From Zonotrichia leucophrys gambelii (Eukaryota; Chordata; Aves; Passeriformes; Passerellidae), in NCBI RefSeq assembly GCF_028769735.1, contig NC_088172.1, forward strand, positions 73,246,631 to 73,310,630: a DNA stretch of 64,000 bases, given 5' to 3'. The notes under the pieces were generated by a model. It worked only from the letters and a program-made list of their open reading frames with translations. It ran no database searches and had not been told where the DNA came from. Numbering within the stretch: position 1 is the first letter of the stretch; the number at the start of each line of letters is the position of its first letter. Both the position numbers and the translations under genes were made by a program. This document shows positions 12,869 through 25,739 of this stretch, piece after piece.

Positions 12869-13158
12869 ACAGAATCGTAGAATGTCCCAAGTTGTAAGGA
12901 ACCCACAAAGATCACAGAAGTCCAGCTCCTGGCCCTGCACAGGACACCCCAGGACACACCATGTACCTGAGAGCATTGTTCAAACACTTCTTGAGCTCTG
13001 TCGGGCTGTGCTGTGACCCCTTCCCTGGGAAACTGTTCCAGTGCCCAACCACCCTCTGGGTGAAGAAACTTTTCCTGATATCCATCCTAAACCTCCCTGA
13101 CACAACTTCAGGCCATTCCCTCAGGTCCTGTCACTGGGCACCACAGAGCAGAGATCAG
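12869..13158 (-). mobile_element. CR1 LINE 3' end, 5'-truncated
   Basis: About 290 bp matching the 3' end of avian CR1, read on the minus strand. The minus strand ends with the CR1 terminal repeat motif (ATTCTACGATTCTG at 12884-12871, one CpG variant of ATTCTATG). Upstream are the hallmark CR1 3' segments, including the word GGGCACTGGAACAG and the coding end of ORF2. The left end of the element (plus strand about 13158) is a sharp 5' truncation, the usual outcome of incomplete reverse transcription. No target duplication is expected or seen. Divergence from the remembered consensus is modest. Confidence 0.95.
12912..13103 (-). pseudogene. C-terminal remnant of CR1 ORF2 (reverse transcriptase polyprotein)
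   Basis: A 63-codon open stretch on the minus strand inside the CR1 copy. It contains the CR1 ORF2 C-terminal signature: RFRMDIRKSFFTQRVVGHWN near its start, then a PTELKKCLNNALRYMV-like segment. The full-length protein has an endonuclease and reverse transcriptase of roughly 900-1000 residues; neither domain is present here. The frame runs past the usual end into untranslated sequence. It has no promoter or start of its own and is a dead fragment. Confidence 0.85.
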
Positions 13159-14928
13159 TCAGGACAATGTTTGCCAGCTTTCAGTCAGCTGGACCACTCT
13201 GGATTCCCAAGACTATTCAAAAATTATCAAGAGAGGTTTTGTGATTATATCAACTAGCTCTTTGAGATAAATCCCATCTTTTGGATGAATCCCATCAGGC
13301 TGCATAGATTTGTTGGGATCCAGGTGGAGCAGCAGAAAATCTGCTAGTGAACTTGGTCCATGGCAATTGCCCTAGAGCCATCTTGACCTCATGGAAACAA
13401 GTCTTCCAGAAATCAAAAATGAATCTTACTGTCCTTCCACCAGAATAACTTTGACCTCATTAATATTTTTACTTTGGCAGTCTAAGCATTATGGGGTTGT
13501 AACCCAGCTTAGAGGTGTTAGCTGCTGGACCTCAAAGGGAAATCCCTGATCCTTTGAGCCCTCTATATTTGCTAGAAAAACTCCTTCTGGGAAAAATTGT
13601 GTGTCAAAGGGATTACAGAGCAAGTGTCACTGAGCTTCACTGTGGATTCTGCCAGCATCCCAGCAGCAGGACACCATGGTGGTCTTTGTCACAGCTGCAG
13701 GGATTCTTCTCACAGCCACAATAGTGGTCCTTGTCACGTCCAGTGCTTTTTGTCACAGTGCTGTGGAATAATCTTGGCAGCTGCAGCATCAGCCAGCTCC
13801 ACCAAGGCCAAGCCTGCATGTGCACAGGGAGCACAAGCTCTGCTTCCCCCTGGTAACCCAGATGTAGTGTGAAATCTTAGGTCACTACCTGCTGCATCAC
13901 TGTGTTGGATTTTGGGTACTGAGACCCCGATGAACCCCTTTGGCAGGAGAGATGAAACCAGGAGGGGGCAGGTCTGCCTCCATGGGCACTGTGAGTCTGA
14001 CCTGTGAGGTAGGGTTTAATAATCTAGAGATTCAAAACTTGTTACCAGGGGACATGATAGCAGTGAAATGGATTTGAAACATGGAAAAAAATTGCCCTGT
14101 TGTTTTGTTCCCTCATGTGTAGATACTACTTTTCAATCCAAAGCTTACCCTAGCTTATCTGTGGCATTACTGAAGCACTTTTGTGCTTCTTCTTATTTCC
14201 ACAGCCTCTGTGCTTCATACTTCCCAACCTCCTTTTGGCTCTGACTAGGTAAAGGAATATTGAGGAGCAGATATTAGTCTTCCTAATATTATACCGGTAC
14301 ACTGGTTTTGATTCTGAATCCAGCTCTAGGTTTATTTCAATCTTGAGAAACTGAAGGATGCGAAATTGGGTAATACACATTTATGAATTCATGTGCCCAA
14401 TTCTATGTGCCCTTTATAATTTGCATCTTTCTTGCTCCCGCAGGACTGTTTAAAAGGCCCTAGATGGTATGTTAAGATCTTAGGGCTTTAGGTCATGACT
14501 TAAACTGTAAAAAGTACTACTAAGTGCAAAAGTCAGTCCACTTCTAATGTCATTGGTAGTCATTTCCTTTACTGACTATGGTGTACTGTAAAACAAGTTT
14601 TATTAACCTCAAAAGTAAATGTCCTTAATGTGTGCCTGCGCTGGATAGTTTATAGGGGCTGTGCAGCTAAGTGTGTTTGCCTGGCAGTGTCCTGCTTTTA
14701 CCTCAGTATTGCAATGCAGTGCTGGAAACCACAATAACAAAAGGCATCTCTAGAGTATTAGCATCCGTTGTGGGGCAGCCACATTAGCCACAGATTTCAC
14801 TGCCTGGAAATGAACAATAAAAAGCAATCTTCTTGATAACAGCCATTCAAGTGGCTTCTTTGTCTAACTGGAAAAGATCTTTCTGTTTGATTCTGTATAT
14901 TAGTAGTATTGAATTAAAAATTTGTATT
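13159..14928. other. Non-coding sequence with a weak internal repeat
   Basis: Between about 13677 and 13775 the words GTGGTCTTTGTCACA, GTGGTCCTTGTCACG and TTTTTGTCACAGTG recur, suggesting a degenerate repeat of roughly 45-bp period. The GC content here is higher than in the flanks. No gene was recognised; frames at 13515-13872 are explained by the repeat and composition. Confidence 0.55.
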
Positions 14929-14954
14929 AATCATACAGTAAATTCTGTATGATT
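14929..14954. repeat. Perfect inverted repeat, 10-bp arms, 6-bp spacer
   Basis: AATCATACAG (14929-14938), spacer TAAATT, then its exact reverse complement CTGTATGATT (14945-14954). The next inverted repeat begins at its last base. Confidence 0.85.
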
Positions 14955-14984
14955 TTTATATTTATTTTTATAATAAATATAAAA
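14954..14984. repeat. Perfect inverted repeat, 12-bp arms, 7-bp spacer
   Basis: TTTTATATTTAT (14954-14965), spacer TTTTATA, then the exact reverse complement ATAAATATAAAA (14973-14984). The composition is pure A/T, so chance or slippage is more plausible than for the mixed-composition repeats elsewhere in the window. Confidence 0.75.
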
Positions 14985-17900
14985 CTATAGTGCTTTTATA
15001 TTCCTTTATCAAAAAAAAGAGTCAAAGCACTTGTATTTCACTCTTGAAAGTGATTTTTCAGAAAACTATATAGAATACTAGCTAGAGATATATGTATATT
15101 ACTGTAATTACTATGGAGAAGTGAATAATTTTTCCCCTCTATATGTTAAAATCTTATTTACTGGGGAATTTTTCTGATTCTTCTTCCAAAGGATATTTCC
15201 AGGTTGAATCTCCTCTTTTTCCTTATGTGATAGGCAGCCAATACTGCTGTGTATGTTCAAGCTGCTCTGAATTAATCCTGTGTTCCCTGGCAGCAACCTC
15301 CCATTTCTTTCCTTATCTTTTTGAGGTGCTCTGAGGGTTTGATCTGAAGCACCATTTGCAGAATAGACATAATGATTGTATCAGCTGATTAGAGGCATCT
15401 AATGTATTTTCTGGACATCAGTTACAACTCAGTAATGGGATAGTTCAAGGGAATACTACATGGGGCTTAGAGTTGACTAAGAAGCCCGAAATCTGTCATT
15501 TTGCTTACAGCACATAGGCAATTTTTCCATGTCCTCATTGTAGAGTGAAGGTCCCTGGTGGAAAGGCAGCTCATCTTTCAGTTTAGGTTAACCCATGTCT
15601 TTGGTGCAAGTGGCACAGCTTACAGGGAGTTTGGTATAGAATATATATATGTAGAATTTATAATTGGTAATAAGGTAATTGGGTTCTCTGTGGGCAGTTA
15701 CATTGCCCCAGGCTCAGACTGGGACTCTGCCTGCTCACATTTCATTCACCTTCTTTTCCCCAGCTATCAGCTGGTGGCTGCTGCCGTGACTTAAGGATAA
15801 TTCAGTACCTGGGTGTGGTTATTGGAGCTATGTACCAGTGTGGCAAGTTCAGCACATGGTGGTTTCAAATGTCTTCACAGCTGTACTAGGATTTTCCCCC
15901 ACTTTTGTTTTTTGTTTCTGTGGAGCTATATTAATTACCAAGTTATTTTTTTATTATTTTTGAATTTGATGATGCTACTTTATTTTATTGCATCTATTTG
16001 ACTCTTGTCAAAACCACTTATTCATAACAACAACATAATTTAGTAGAGGATATCAGCTCAGCTGCTCTATGAAAGCTTTATTTACGGGGCTGCTCTTGGC
16101 ATGCAGTGAATATTTAATCATTGCCTTTATTTTCTACTCTCATTTTCAATTCAGTTTTCAATTTATAGGTTTTAATTATGTAAAAAAGCCAAAGATATGC
16201 TCTTTCTTTCTATTTAGTTTTTCTAAGACAGACTAATTTGAATTTGTCACTGAAGCTTTCCTTTTACTATATTGGGTTTAGAGTCCTTTCAAAGTCTCAG
16301 AATTTATATTATATTTAGTATTTTTGGATGTAGAAAAGTACTGAGTCAAACCTTGATGCTGTTAAATTCAATAGACCTTTTGCCATTAACATTTGTAATG
16401 CTAGGATTTGCACATTTGGTTTTAGATAGGTTTGTAAGGTCACAATAATGCAGGATTTTTATTGCAAATGATGTCATGTTAGTGCTTGTGATTACTTAGG
16501 GCAGCCTTTGTAAAGCCACAGTTAATTTATTGATTACTAGCAAATAAAATTACTTGCTTTAACAGCTTAGGAATTTCAAATTCTGTTGGAATTGATGTAG
16601 GTTTAAAGTATATTTTTTGTACCTGTCATCTCCTGCAAGTACTTGGTGAAATGTATATATAACATTACTAGTAAAAGGATACTTCAGAGTTTTTCTGTTA
16701 ACTATTCTAAGAGCTGTCTTTTCTCTCTTTTGTTTTGTTTAAGGATCAAATTTTGGTTCCAATTAAGATTTTCCTGAAAACTCTAAGTTGTTAAATCAAT
16801 AACATACATGGGTTTGGGGTTTCTTTTTCAGAAGTTAGAAGTCTAAATTAAGTTCCTCTAGAAGGAGATAAGTCTAAGTTCAACTAACCTTTTGTTCTGC
16901 AGTGTGCTGGATCCTAACAGCATCAGGCCTTTTGTCCTTTTATGGCCTAGTTGAATGTACAGGTAACAAATCAATAGCTCAGATATTAACATTTTCTATC
17001 TAATTCCTACTACTTCAACAGTGAAATTCTACAGTTATGTCAAGTATGTTTTGAAAATATCAATCAGCTTTGTATTTTTTAACCTATTAATGTGCTGAGA
17101 CAATGTTGGGTTTCCTTCAGTTACATTGTTGCAGAATGATTTGATGATTCCAACACCTCTTTCTTACCAAAAAAAAAAAAAAAAAAAAAGATTATTCAGA
17201 GTCCCAGGAAACAAGTGTCTTTATACAGCCTGTAACACACTCCCTGACTCCTGGGTTTTTATTAACTGTTGCTGTGGTTTGATGGGAGCAGTTTCGTTTC
17301 TATCACACATAAAGCCTTTACTCTCAGTTTTCTCCCAGACTTTTTTCTTATGCAAAAACCCAAGGTAGGGATTGGGGCATCCTTTCTAAGACTCTGATGT
17401 TAACACAAGTGTGCAGCCTTGAGTGAATCAAGTCTTAAAGAATTGGGATGGTACCTCTGCAGTCCAATTAATTTGATTTTACCTGCTTTAGCCAGATTTA
17501 ATGTGGTGAATACTCCAGTTAATTATTGGGATGTGTGAAAAGTAAGTTCCCATCTGTTTGACTGCAGCTGGAATTTCAGAAAGTGGACAGTTGTCCTGTC
17601 ACCTGTGGGCTTTTCCTTTTTTTGTGGACCCTAGTGTGTTTTTGCCAGGCCCTTTGAGTTAATTCATTGTACAATACTCTTCCTGTTCCTGTATGTAGGT
17701 GTGAAGCCATGACTCTATGCTACCTTCACATCCAAGGGACTAATGAAGCAGAGCACTGCTTACTATTTTTCTGGCATAAAAGCAGAGCTCAGAATGAGCA
17801 GAAATCATAATTCAACTTGTATTAGGTTTCTACATGCATTTTTCATCACCTGAAAAAATTGTCTTCGCAAACTAACTTTTTAATGAGAAAGCTTCTAGTG

Positions 17901-20900
17901 TTGCTGGTAGCAATGAGGTAGCAATGATTGTCTAAGTACCTATAGCACTTCTTGTTAGTTCATTAAAAGACTGGCCCTCCTAATTACATCTGCATGTCTT
18001 TCCATAATTTGTACAGACCTCAATAATTAAATGGGTGATAATCTGTCAGCAGAATTGCAAAAGACCTTGATCCTTACATGCACAAGCCCTCGGGCAGTAT
18101 TTACAGTTATCTAATAGCATGTTGCCGTTCTTACTTGATTTTTAAGTGAATAGAAGACACTGTAGATGATATTAGCTTCATAAATAGTCCATTGTGGAAT
18201 GGATGAAGATGCTTTGGGATGGATATAGGCAGTCTGTCACCTTGGTCCCTTGTTATTGCAAAGACAGATCTCATTTTTGGCTTAGTTATTTGAAACTGTC
18301 TCTGTCTTTATTTCACTGATAAGTCATTTTAAAATCTGAAGTGAATGTTATTTTTTCACTCTTTGAAGGCCAGATCTCTTTGGGATGCTTGGATGGCCAA
18401 AAGATGGTGACTAAAACACGTATTAGGTACATGCAGCATAATTTCTAATGGTGCAGAGGTGAAGCTGGGGAATTGGTGCTCACCCTCTGCAGGTCAGAGC
18501 AACAGATTGAGTTGCATGACTGGAAATATTCAGCACTTACAGTGCTGCTTTAAGTATCTTTATCTGTCTTGTCTTTTGTATGTTCCTCTCTTAAGACTGC
18601 TAAAAATAGCTCATCCTAATTTATTTTCTTTCTTTTTAATTTTTTAACCTGGTCTTTGGGTTTAGTGTCATTTTACCTCTTTCATACTTAAATGCTGACT
18701 CTCTAAAATGCTGACTTAAATGTTTTAAGTCTCTCTTTCACCTGGGAAATGCTTCCAAAAGCATCCATTTAAATATAGCAATTTTGGTGCATTGGCCTCC
18801 AAATAATTTGGAGAGAAACTATCCATCATTAGATGAAATTTTGCACTCTTATCAGTGCAGTGCTCACTTTCTGATCATCTGAAAAGCTTTCAGGCTCTCA
18901 CCCATGAGTTATGCAGCCATCACTGCTCATTTTCTAGCAGAATCCCTGTGTCTGCATGTGCTCCTGGCTCACCAGCTCCTCTCTTTTTCTTCCCTCAGAG
19001 CAACACAGGGTAATTACCTTTCTAGCTGATCTGGCGTATCACATTTAAGACTGTACTTGAAGAGTGAGGTCTCAGCTTTAGGACTGCGTCATTATCTTCT
19101 GAAATATTTTTTAGCTGTGCTGTTTTAGCACTACAGTACACATTTTATACATTCTGTCCTCAAAACAAGGGAGCAAAACTGGAGCAGGGAGAAAGGAAAG
19201 TGCCTGCTGTTTCGAGTTAGTGTTCCTACTGGGACATATCTCTGATGCAGGGCCAGGTGAAGGCAGTGCAAATGGTGCAGGAAGGCACTTTGCTGAGTTG
19301 GAATGAAATATCGCAGGCAGAAAGAGTAGTTTGTGACCACCTGCCTGGACAAAGTGATTTCGTCTGGGCTGCTGTTGGAATTGTCCTCGCGTGGTTTGGC
19401 AACTGTTTGCAGCATCCTCATTATGTTATTTCAGTTTGTGCACATGTTGTGAATAGAAAGAAACAAGGAGAAAAAAAATCAGATCTCCACCAGGAAAACT
19501 CGATACCTATGGCAGAGTCCTTGAAATTGTCACTCTTTTGCAAAGAGGCAATCATATGTTGTCTATAAGAAATAGTGATGATAAAAACACTGAGAAAACT
19601 TAGAAAAGAACATGAATTGAAAAAATACAATTATTATGGCCTGAGGTTTTTCATAGTGGGCAAAACTATGTGCCTTATAAGTTCTACTATTCAACTTGTA
19701 AATCACATTTCTTAAAAGTAAATTTATTCTGATGAAGGGGAATATCTCTTGTTTATTTCAAAAATCAGTCTATTTTGTGAGCTTTAGTGTTGTCCTGAAT
19801 TTCATGTTAGTTATATAGGATCATAACTATATTTTTTTAAAAGTCTCCATTAAAAAAAACCCCATACATGACTATATATTAGCTGTTAACTGTACTTAGC
19901 AGAGCTTTTCTGTGTCTCTCACAGCCGTTATAAATTGTTAGGCTTGCAGTTCTTTCTGCTATTTATTTGTGTATTGAAGTGACCAGATAATTTATCTGGT
20001 TTGGAGCTCCTTTCTTCCAGCATGTTTAGAGCTTATCAGTATCACTTATAGAAAAGCAGAAAGAGATTCATCCTTTAATTCCTAAACATCTGGATAAATG
20101 AGCAACAGAACCTGCCAACCAGCTAATGTAACATGGCATACAGACCATGATATTAGATGTAAGAGATTGGTTTGCAGGATTTTTGAGTATAAGTCAAGTG
20201 ACTTGTAAGGAGACAATACATAAAATATATAACCTGCCTCAGTACTTTCCCCAGTACTCACATAGAAGTGGCAACAGAGCTCCTGCTCTTCAGTTTAAAT
20301 CTCAAATGAACTTGCCTGCCTTCTTGATATTGAAACTTGGTGTGAAGAGGAAAGATTGGGTGCCTGGGTGATGAAAGAGATGAATGAAAGAGAGAAAGAA
20401 AAAGATTGCACTTCAAATGATGCTGAGATGGTATGCAATGGAGCAGAACCCTTGTTAAATGATTGGCTCAAAGCAAAACACGAGCTCAAAAACATTAGCT
20501 TTTAAAAACCTGTTATACTGCTTGTGACTCCTTGCTGTGCTGCAGATACAGTTCATATCTGGTTTTAGGATTTATCATTACTTAGAGTACCCTGGCTTCC
20601 ATCACTGTCAAGCCTACAATACTGAGAGTCTTGGTATAAAATGCCTTCATCCCCTCAAAGTTATACTTCTAGAGATTGCAATAATATTAAATAAATAATA
20701 TTAAAGGCAAAAAACCTCTGGGATTACCTAACATTTTCCCCTATGACTGTCAACAGGAAGAAACTTGCATTTTGCCTTCCTTAATGAAATATATGTTGGC
20801 TAAGATGGATTTAACTACTTGACTGTGTCATGATAGATAAAGATTAGAACTGTAAAAATTAAATACTAGGTACATTATTCATATTTTTCTAACTAGAAGG

Positions 20901-23445
20901 AGCGGAGCAGCTAAAAAGTTGGGGTTGGTATATCAAGTTGACATAATACTGGATTTTTAAAATTCCCCTATTATCATTTATTTTTGCTTGTTCTTTTCTC
21001 CTTTTTTGATGAGGCTTTATTTTTTCAGGAATCATCTGAGTAATACTGGTGCAATATTTCTCCCTGACACTGGTGTCCCTTGTTCAGTGACACTGTATGT
21101 CCCATATGGTCATTCCCACTAAGGGTATTATTGTAACAATTGCTCAAAGTGTATATCAGAGTTTTTTTTTTCTCTCCTGAGATTAGTCTAAGGCATTTCA
21201 AATACTTGGTCTTAAAGGCACAGCTGATTCATGTGGCAGATTTTCAAGGGATAAATGGCAGTAATGTGCCTAAATTCTCTTTTGCTGATGTGGGAAAAGG
21301 GCAGTGAAAGGATGCCTTTAAAACTCTTTTTCTTTTGGCCTCAATTTATTTTGGTTTTTATTGCTTAAATACTAACCATGAAATATTAGCTAGTTGTAGT
21401 GCTTGACTGAATTATGAGTAAGATGAGCTAAAAAACCATTGTTCTTTCATGTTTCTTTGTGTCATTCAATAGCTCTGATCTGATTTCTAAAATATATTTC
21501 CACAATTTCTTGGAATTTCATGACATCATCACATCTGTAGATTTAGGGGTTTGATGCAAATGATGATGTGATTCTGTTAAAATGGTTAGTCTGCCAAAAC
21601 ATGAGCAACATTTTGCATTCTCTCCATCTCTTACATGGCTGGATAGATTTCAATATTTTATTTATGTTATGGACTTTTTTTTGAATCACATTCTTTTGTT
21701 GAATACATGAAGGTTCTATGAAACTTGCTCCCAGTATACCAGTTTTGGGAACAGTTGGTCCTGTCTTCCTTAAGCACCCAATACTTTTCACAAACTTCTG
21801 GCTACTTTAAAGAGCAGTAGTTCTGGGTTTGCCATCACTTTGGCATCGTGTTGTTTGTAGTTAATTCCCCAAACTAACAGAAATGAAAGAATCTTGGGGT
21901 GAGATAAAGTTGCTTGGATTAATTAATCCCCATCAAAACTTCATCGAGCTATTTACATACATAATTTAGATCAATATAGACTTTCATTTTAATTCACGCC
22001 TTGATGTAACAACTTATTTACAGCCTGGATCTTTACTTCCATGTGCTTCACTTGTGAACTCTAATAAGTGTGACTCAGAGATGTTGCTTGGATTTTAATT
22101 TTCATTTCAAGTGGAAAGGGTATTGCAGACCCTACAGATTATTGTCTAAAAGTTATTTTCAAAAAACTAAACAGATAAAAATATAAGACAACTCCTTTAC
22201 CATGCAGCCAAATATTTCATACACTCTGTATAGTTTTTACTCCTACTTTGGCAGAGAATGAAAGAAATAATTTTAATTTGTTACCAGCATGCTGTGTCTG
22301 AAAAGAGTTGTTCTTTGTGGTTTATTCTAAAATCTTAGCTGAAATGATGAAGCTGAGGGTCTTTATGGATTGCTGTATGGACAAAAGAGATTTTTTTCTT
22401 CTTTAGTATAAAAAATCATCCAGTGATTCCATTGAAAATATTTCATTTGAACACTGATACAGAAATATTGCACTGAAACATAAACAGATGACGTCAGAAT
22501 GACTGTAGTAAATGCAATTATGCTTCAACCAACAATAATCTGAAATTAGATATTTTATTAAATGTTAATAACTTTGGGGACTAGACTGGTTTCTTCTTAG
22601 GTCTTTCAAGTAAGAGTTACTCTGTGCAACAAGATGCCTGCAATATAAAGAAGGTGGAGTGTGTACCAAGGGAGGTTTCTGAGGGCTTAAAACCATTTGA
22701 GATTTATTAATTTTCTGGAGTTGGGTTAACATGCTTCCATGAATAGGCACAAGGCCTGAAGAGTGGGATTAGGAAGGTTTCCAGAGGCTCTGAACTCATG
22801 TCAAGCAAAACTGTCATGCCAAGCAGCTAAGTCAACTGAATAGGGAAAAGTCTTGGAAGTGCTTTATCAGCGCATAATGTTTGTAAATTTTATTCAATTA
22901 ATTTACAGCTGCAGGGCTCAGGAGGCTGAAATTAAAGTTTTGTGAAGTTTTGATAAGAAAGCAGCCAAAAACCAACAAAAAAGTTTGATTAGCTCTGGAT
23001 GGTTTTTAACAAGTTGGCAGGGGAACAAAATTGCAAGCAAGTATTGCAGAGGAAGGTGCACCCAGTCTTGGGAGCTGTTGTAGCCAGCTGGGTTGGCAGC
23101 AGAATTTCTGCCAGCACCTTGCCTGAAGAGCCTGCAGGTATGCTTGGCATTTGCCTTCCCTTCTGCCAAGAGGTGCCTCAAGGAAAAGCCATGGCCCTGA
23201 GAAAAGCTTCTGGAATTTAGTGCTATCAAAAGTACTTACAAATAAACATTATGCTTTCAATTCCTGTTTTTTTATATGAAAAGATTAAATAGAATTTACT
23301 TCAGAGAAAACATGAGTGAAAAAGAAGATATGCCAGAAGATGCCCAAGGTGCTAACATATGAGCTTTACGCAATATCTGTGCCTCTGTTGCAGGCTTGAA
23401 AATTACTGTGTCTTGAGTTGATGTTACCCATGCTGCTTCTTATTT
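14985..23445. other. AT-rich non-coding sequence
   Basis: No gene or repeat family recognised over about 8.5 kb. It contains a 21-base A tract (listed separately) and a small AATAATATTAAA duplication at about 20681-20705. The sequence at 16070-16560 is AT-rich with several homeodomain-type ATTA cores, but nothing distinguishes it from background by eye. Confidence 0.6.
17169..17189. repeat. 21-base poly-A tract
   Basis: An uninterrupted run of 21 A. Upstream sequence shows no processed transcript, SINE promoter box or AATAAA signal close enough to identify it as a retroposon tail. Confidence 0.9.
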
Positions 23446-23680
23446 GGGGTTTTTTTGGGTGGTTTTTGTTTGTTTGTTTTGTTGTTGTTGTTATTTTATT
23501 TTATTTTTGATATTTTAATTTATTTTTATATTATTTTACATTTTACTTTTTAATTTTTTATCTTATTAATTTTTATTTTTAATTTAAAATTTTTTTTATT
23601 TATTTTTAAAATTTATTTTATTTTTCATTTTACTTTATAAAATTTATTTATTTTAATTTTTTTCAATTTTTTTTTTTAAT
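23446..23680. repeat. 235-base T-rich low-complexity block
   Basis: Three consecutive zones on the plus strand: T/G runs (TTTGGGG, TTTTTTTGGGTGG), then TTTG and TTG repeats (about 23465-23492), then TTTTA-type repeats to the end. No G occurs on the plus strand from 23510 to 23680, and C is very rare throughout. The strong strand asymmetry and stepwise change of repeat unit suggest an expanded and decayed poly-A-like tail, but no element body was recognised on either side. Confidence 0.85.
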
Positions 23681-25444
23681 GGAGAATCATGCAAACTCTC
23701 AATGTCTCCAAGAGGCCTTTGGATAAATCTTGGCAAGATCACAGTCAGGGCTGCCACCCCATTTCTCTGTTTCTTGTAACTGAGTTAGGAGAAAAAGTGT
23801 TGCCTATTGATCTTACTTTTGTCCCTTATGTAGGTTCATGATAGATCAGAATTTTGGAACCAAGTTTAGCCTGAGCCTTCCCTTTCATATGCAACATGTG
23901 TTGCTGAGGTAGCAGTTTCTATTCCTTTTAGTTGTATGTATTCATTACCTCATATTTGCATTATTGAAAAATATTTTTAGTTTTTTCTTATATTGTTAAT
24001 TTTTAGATGAGTTCCCATTTCTCAGTATTGTTTCTTAAAATAAGAATAACTGAGTGAATTATCCAGGCAGCTTTTACACTTCCAGTCTTTGTGAAGTTTA
24101 TTTGCAACATTCTATGCCAGTATGTCTACAATGAAAAAGGAAATTCCATTAAAAATCAAATTATCACACGAGAACTCATCTGCTTTTGCTGAAATATTTT
24201 GATTTATTTGGGGAAAAATCTAAACAAAATGTTTCAATTTCAGTCAGGTCACTTCAAACAATTCAGTTTCTTAAGAGCATCTTTTAAGGGAGTGCTATAG
24301 GTTTGATGCATCCCAGTCCTGCCAAAGTTGTGGTATATGAGATTGCTGATCTCTCTGGAAATGGGACCTGGACAAAATGTAAATTCCCTTTTCTGTGATT
24401 TTGGGAGAGAGCTAAGGGCAGCAGGGAGTTACTGGAGCTGGTGTTTTTTGCTGTGGTGCCTTTTCTGCTGAGGGCACAGCTCCCTGCGTGCCCTGGGGAA
24501 GCTGCTGTCCCACCACCAAGGGCCACCAGGCTAAGTAGAAATTCACACTAAAGTAACTTGGATTGGGCCCAAATGGCTGTGAAATACTTCAAACTAGTTT
24601 CTGAAATTACAGATTAGGATCCTTCCTGCAATGCTGATGGTCTGGAAGGACTTGAAGGCTTTGAAGGTAAATCATGCCGTACACTGTGGTTATTTAACTT
24701 TGAACTCATTGTTCGTGGTTGGATGCTAAACATGTTTTGCAATGCTATTTCCATAAAAGTCTGAAAAGAAGCAAGTCTTCCTTTATTAAGTAATGTTTCC
24801 TTCATAAATTCTGCTGACATTTTGGGATTGGAGGAAAAAATGGACACAAGTAGCTTTCAGACTTCCTTCTGTTTTAGAATGACACTGTGACCAAGCTCCC
24901 AGGCTTTCTGGTGGGGCTTGCATGAGTTTTTACATCAGGACAACAGGTGAAAGGCATCTGGGTTTGTACTGGGGGAGTTTGTATAAAATCTTAAAGGATG
25001 CTTTTTAAGGTTTTCCTGAAACTTTCTTAATTTTTAATATGTCCTCTACAAAAATTCATGACTGAGAAATGTAATATATGGATGAGCATTCACTCCAGTC
25101 TGCCTGTGGAATACAGAGGAGATACTGGTAGCTGATTACCCTAATGGTTTGACATGACCATTTTTAATTCTATATGCTGTTTGCCCAATTTCATTCCAGT
25201 TTTCCTTATTTCCTTCTTCAACTATCTATGTGGATTGTTCTATTGTGGTTTAGAAGTTGGCAGAGCACTGCCTTAAAACTGAAACCTGAAAGTTTTGGTA
25301 CAGTGTGACATCTTACCCGTTGTTCTCCAGTGTCACTAAGAACAAAGCAATCTTGCTGAGCTATGAAGCTGCACGCTTAAAATCAAGGGCTTTATTTATG
25401 TGAAGCTAAACATGTTCAGTGCCAAACTTTGCACAAGATTAAGA

Positions 25445-25510
25445 TTTTTCTATCCTAACTGTGCATGAAGAAAACCCATGTTTTTCCATCTTAACTTTGC
25501 ATGAAACAAA
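25445..25510. repeat. Diverged tandem duplication, 36-bp period
   Basis: TTTTTCTATCCTAACTGTGC at 25445 recurs as TTTTTCCATCTTAACTTTGC at 25481, each followed by ATGAA. About 25 of 30 compared positions match. Confidence 0.6.
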
Positions 25511-25680
25511 TAAAGCAGAAGCTTTCTTTGAAGTCTCTGAAAATATTTGGTTTTACACTCATTAATGTAAGTGTTGATATATGGATATCTTCTGTGCTTT
25601 AAAAACAGGCTCAAACCCCCCGTATTTCCTTTGGCTGTTTAGAATGATCATGGTCTGTGTCTCACTCAAGAGACAATATG

Positions 25681-25739
25681 TTTCCTAAAACATAGCCATG
25701 ACATACTAGGTTTCCTAAAAGGTGCCCATGATTTCTTGG
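25681..25739. repeat. Diverged tandem duplication, 30-bp period
   Basis: Copies beginning TTTCCTAAAA start at 25681 and 25711. Both contain CCATGA and end near TAGG or TTGG. It lies only about 170 bases from the similar duplication at 25445-25510. Confidence 0.6.
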
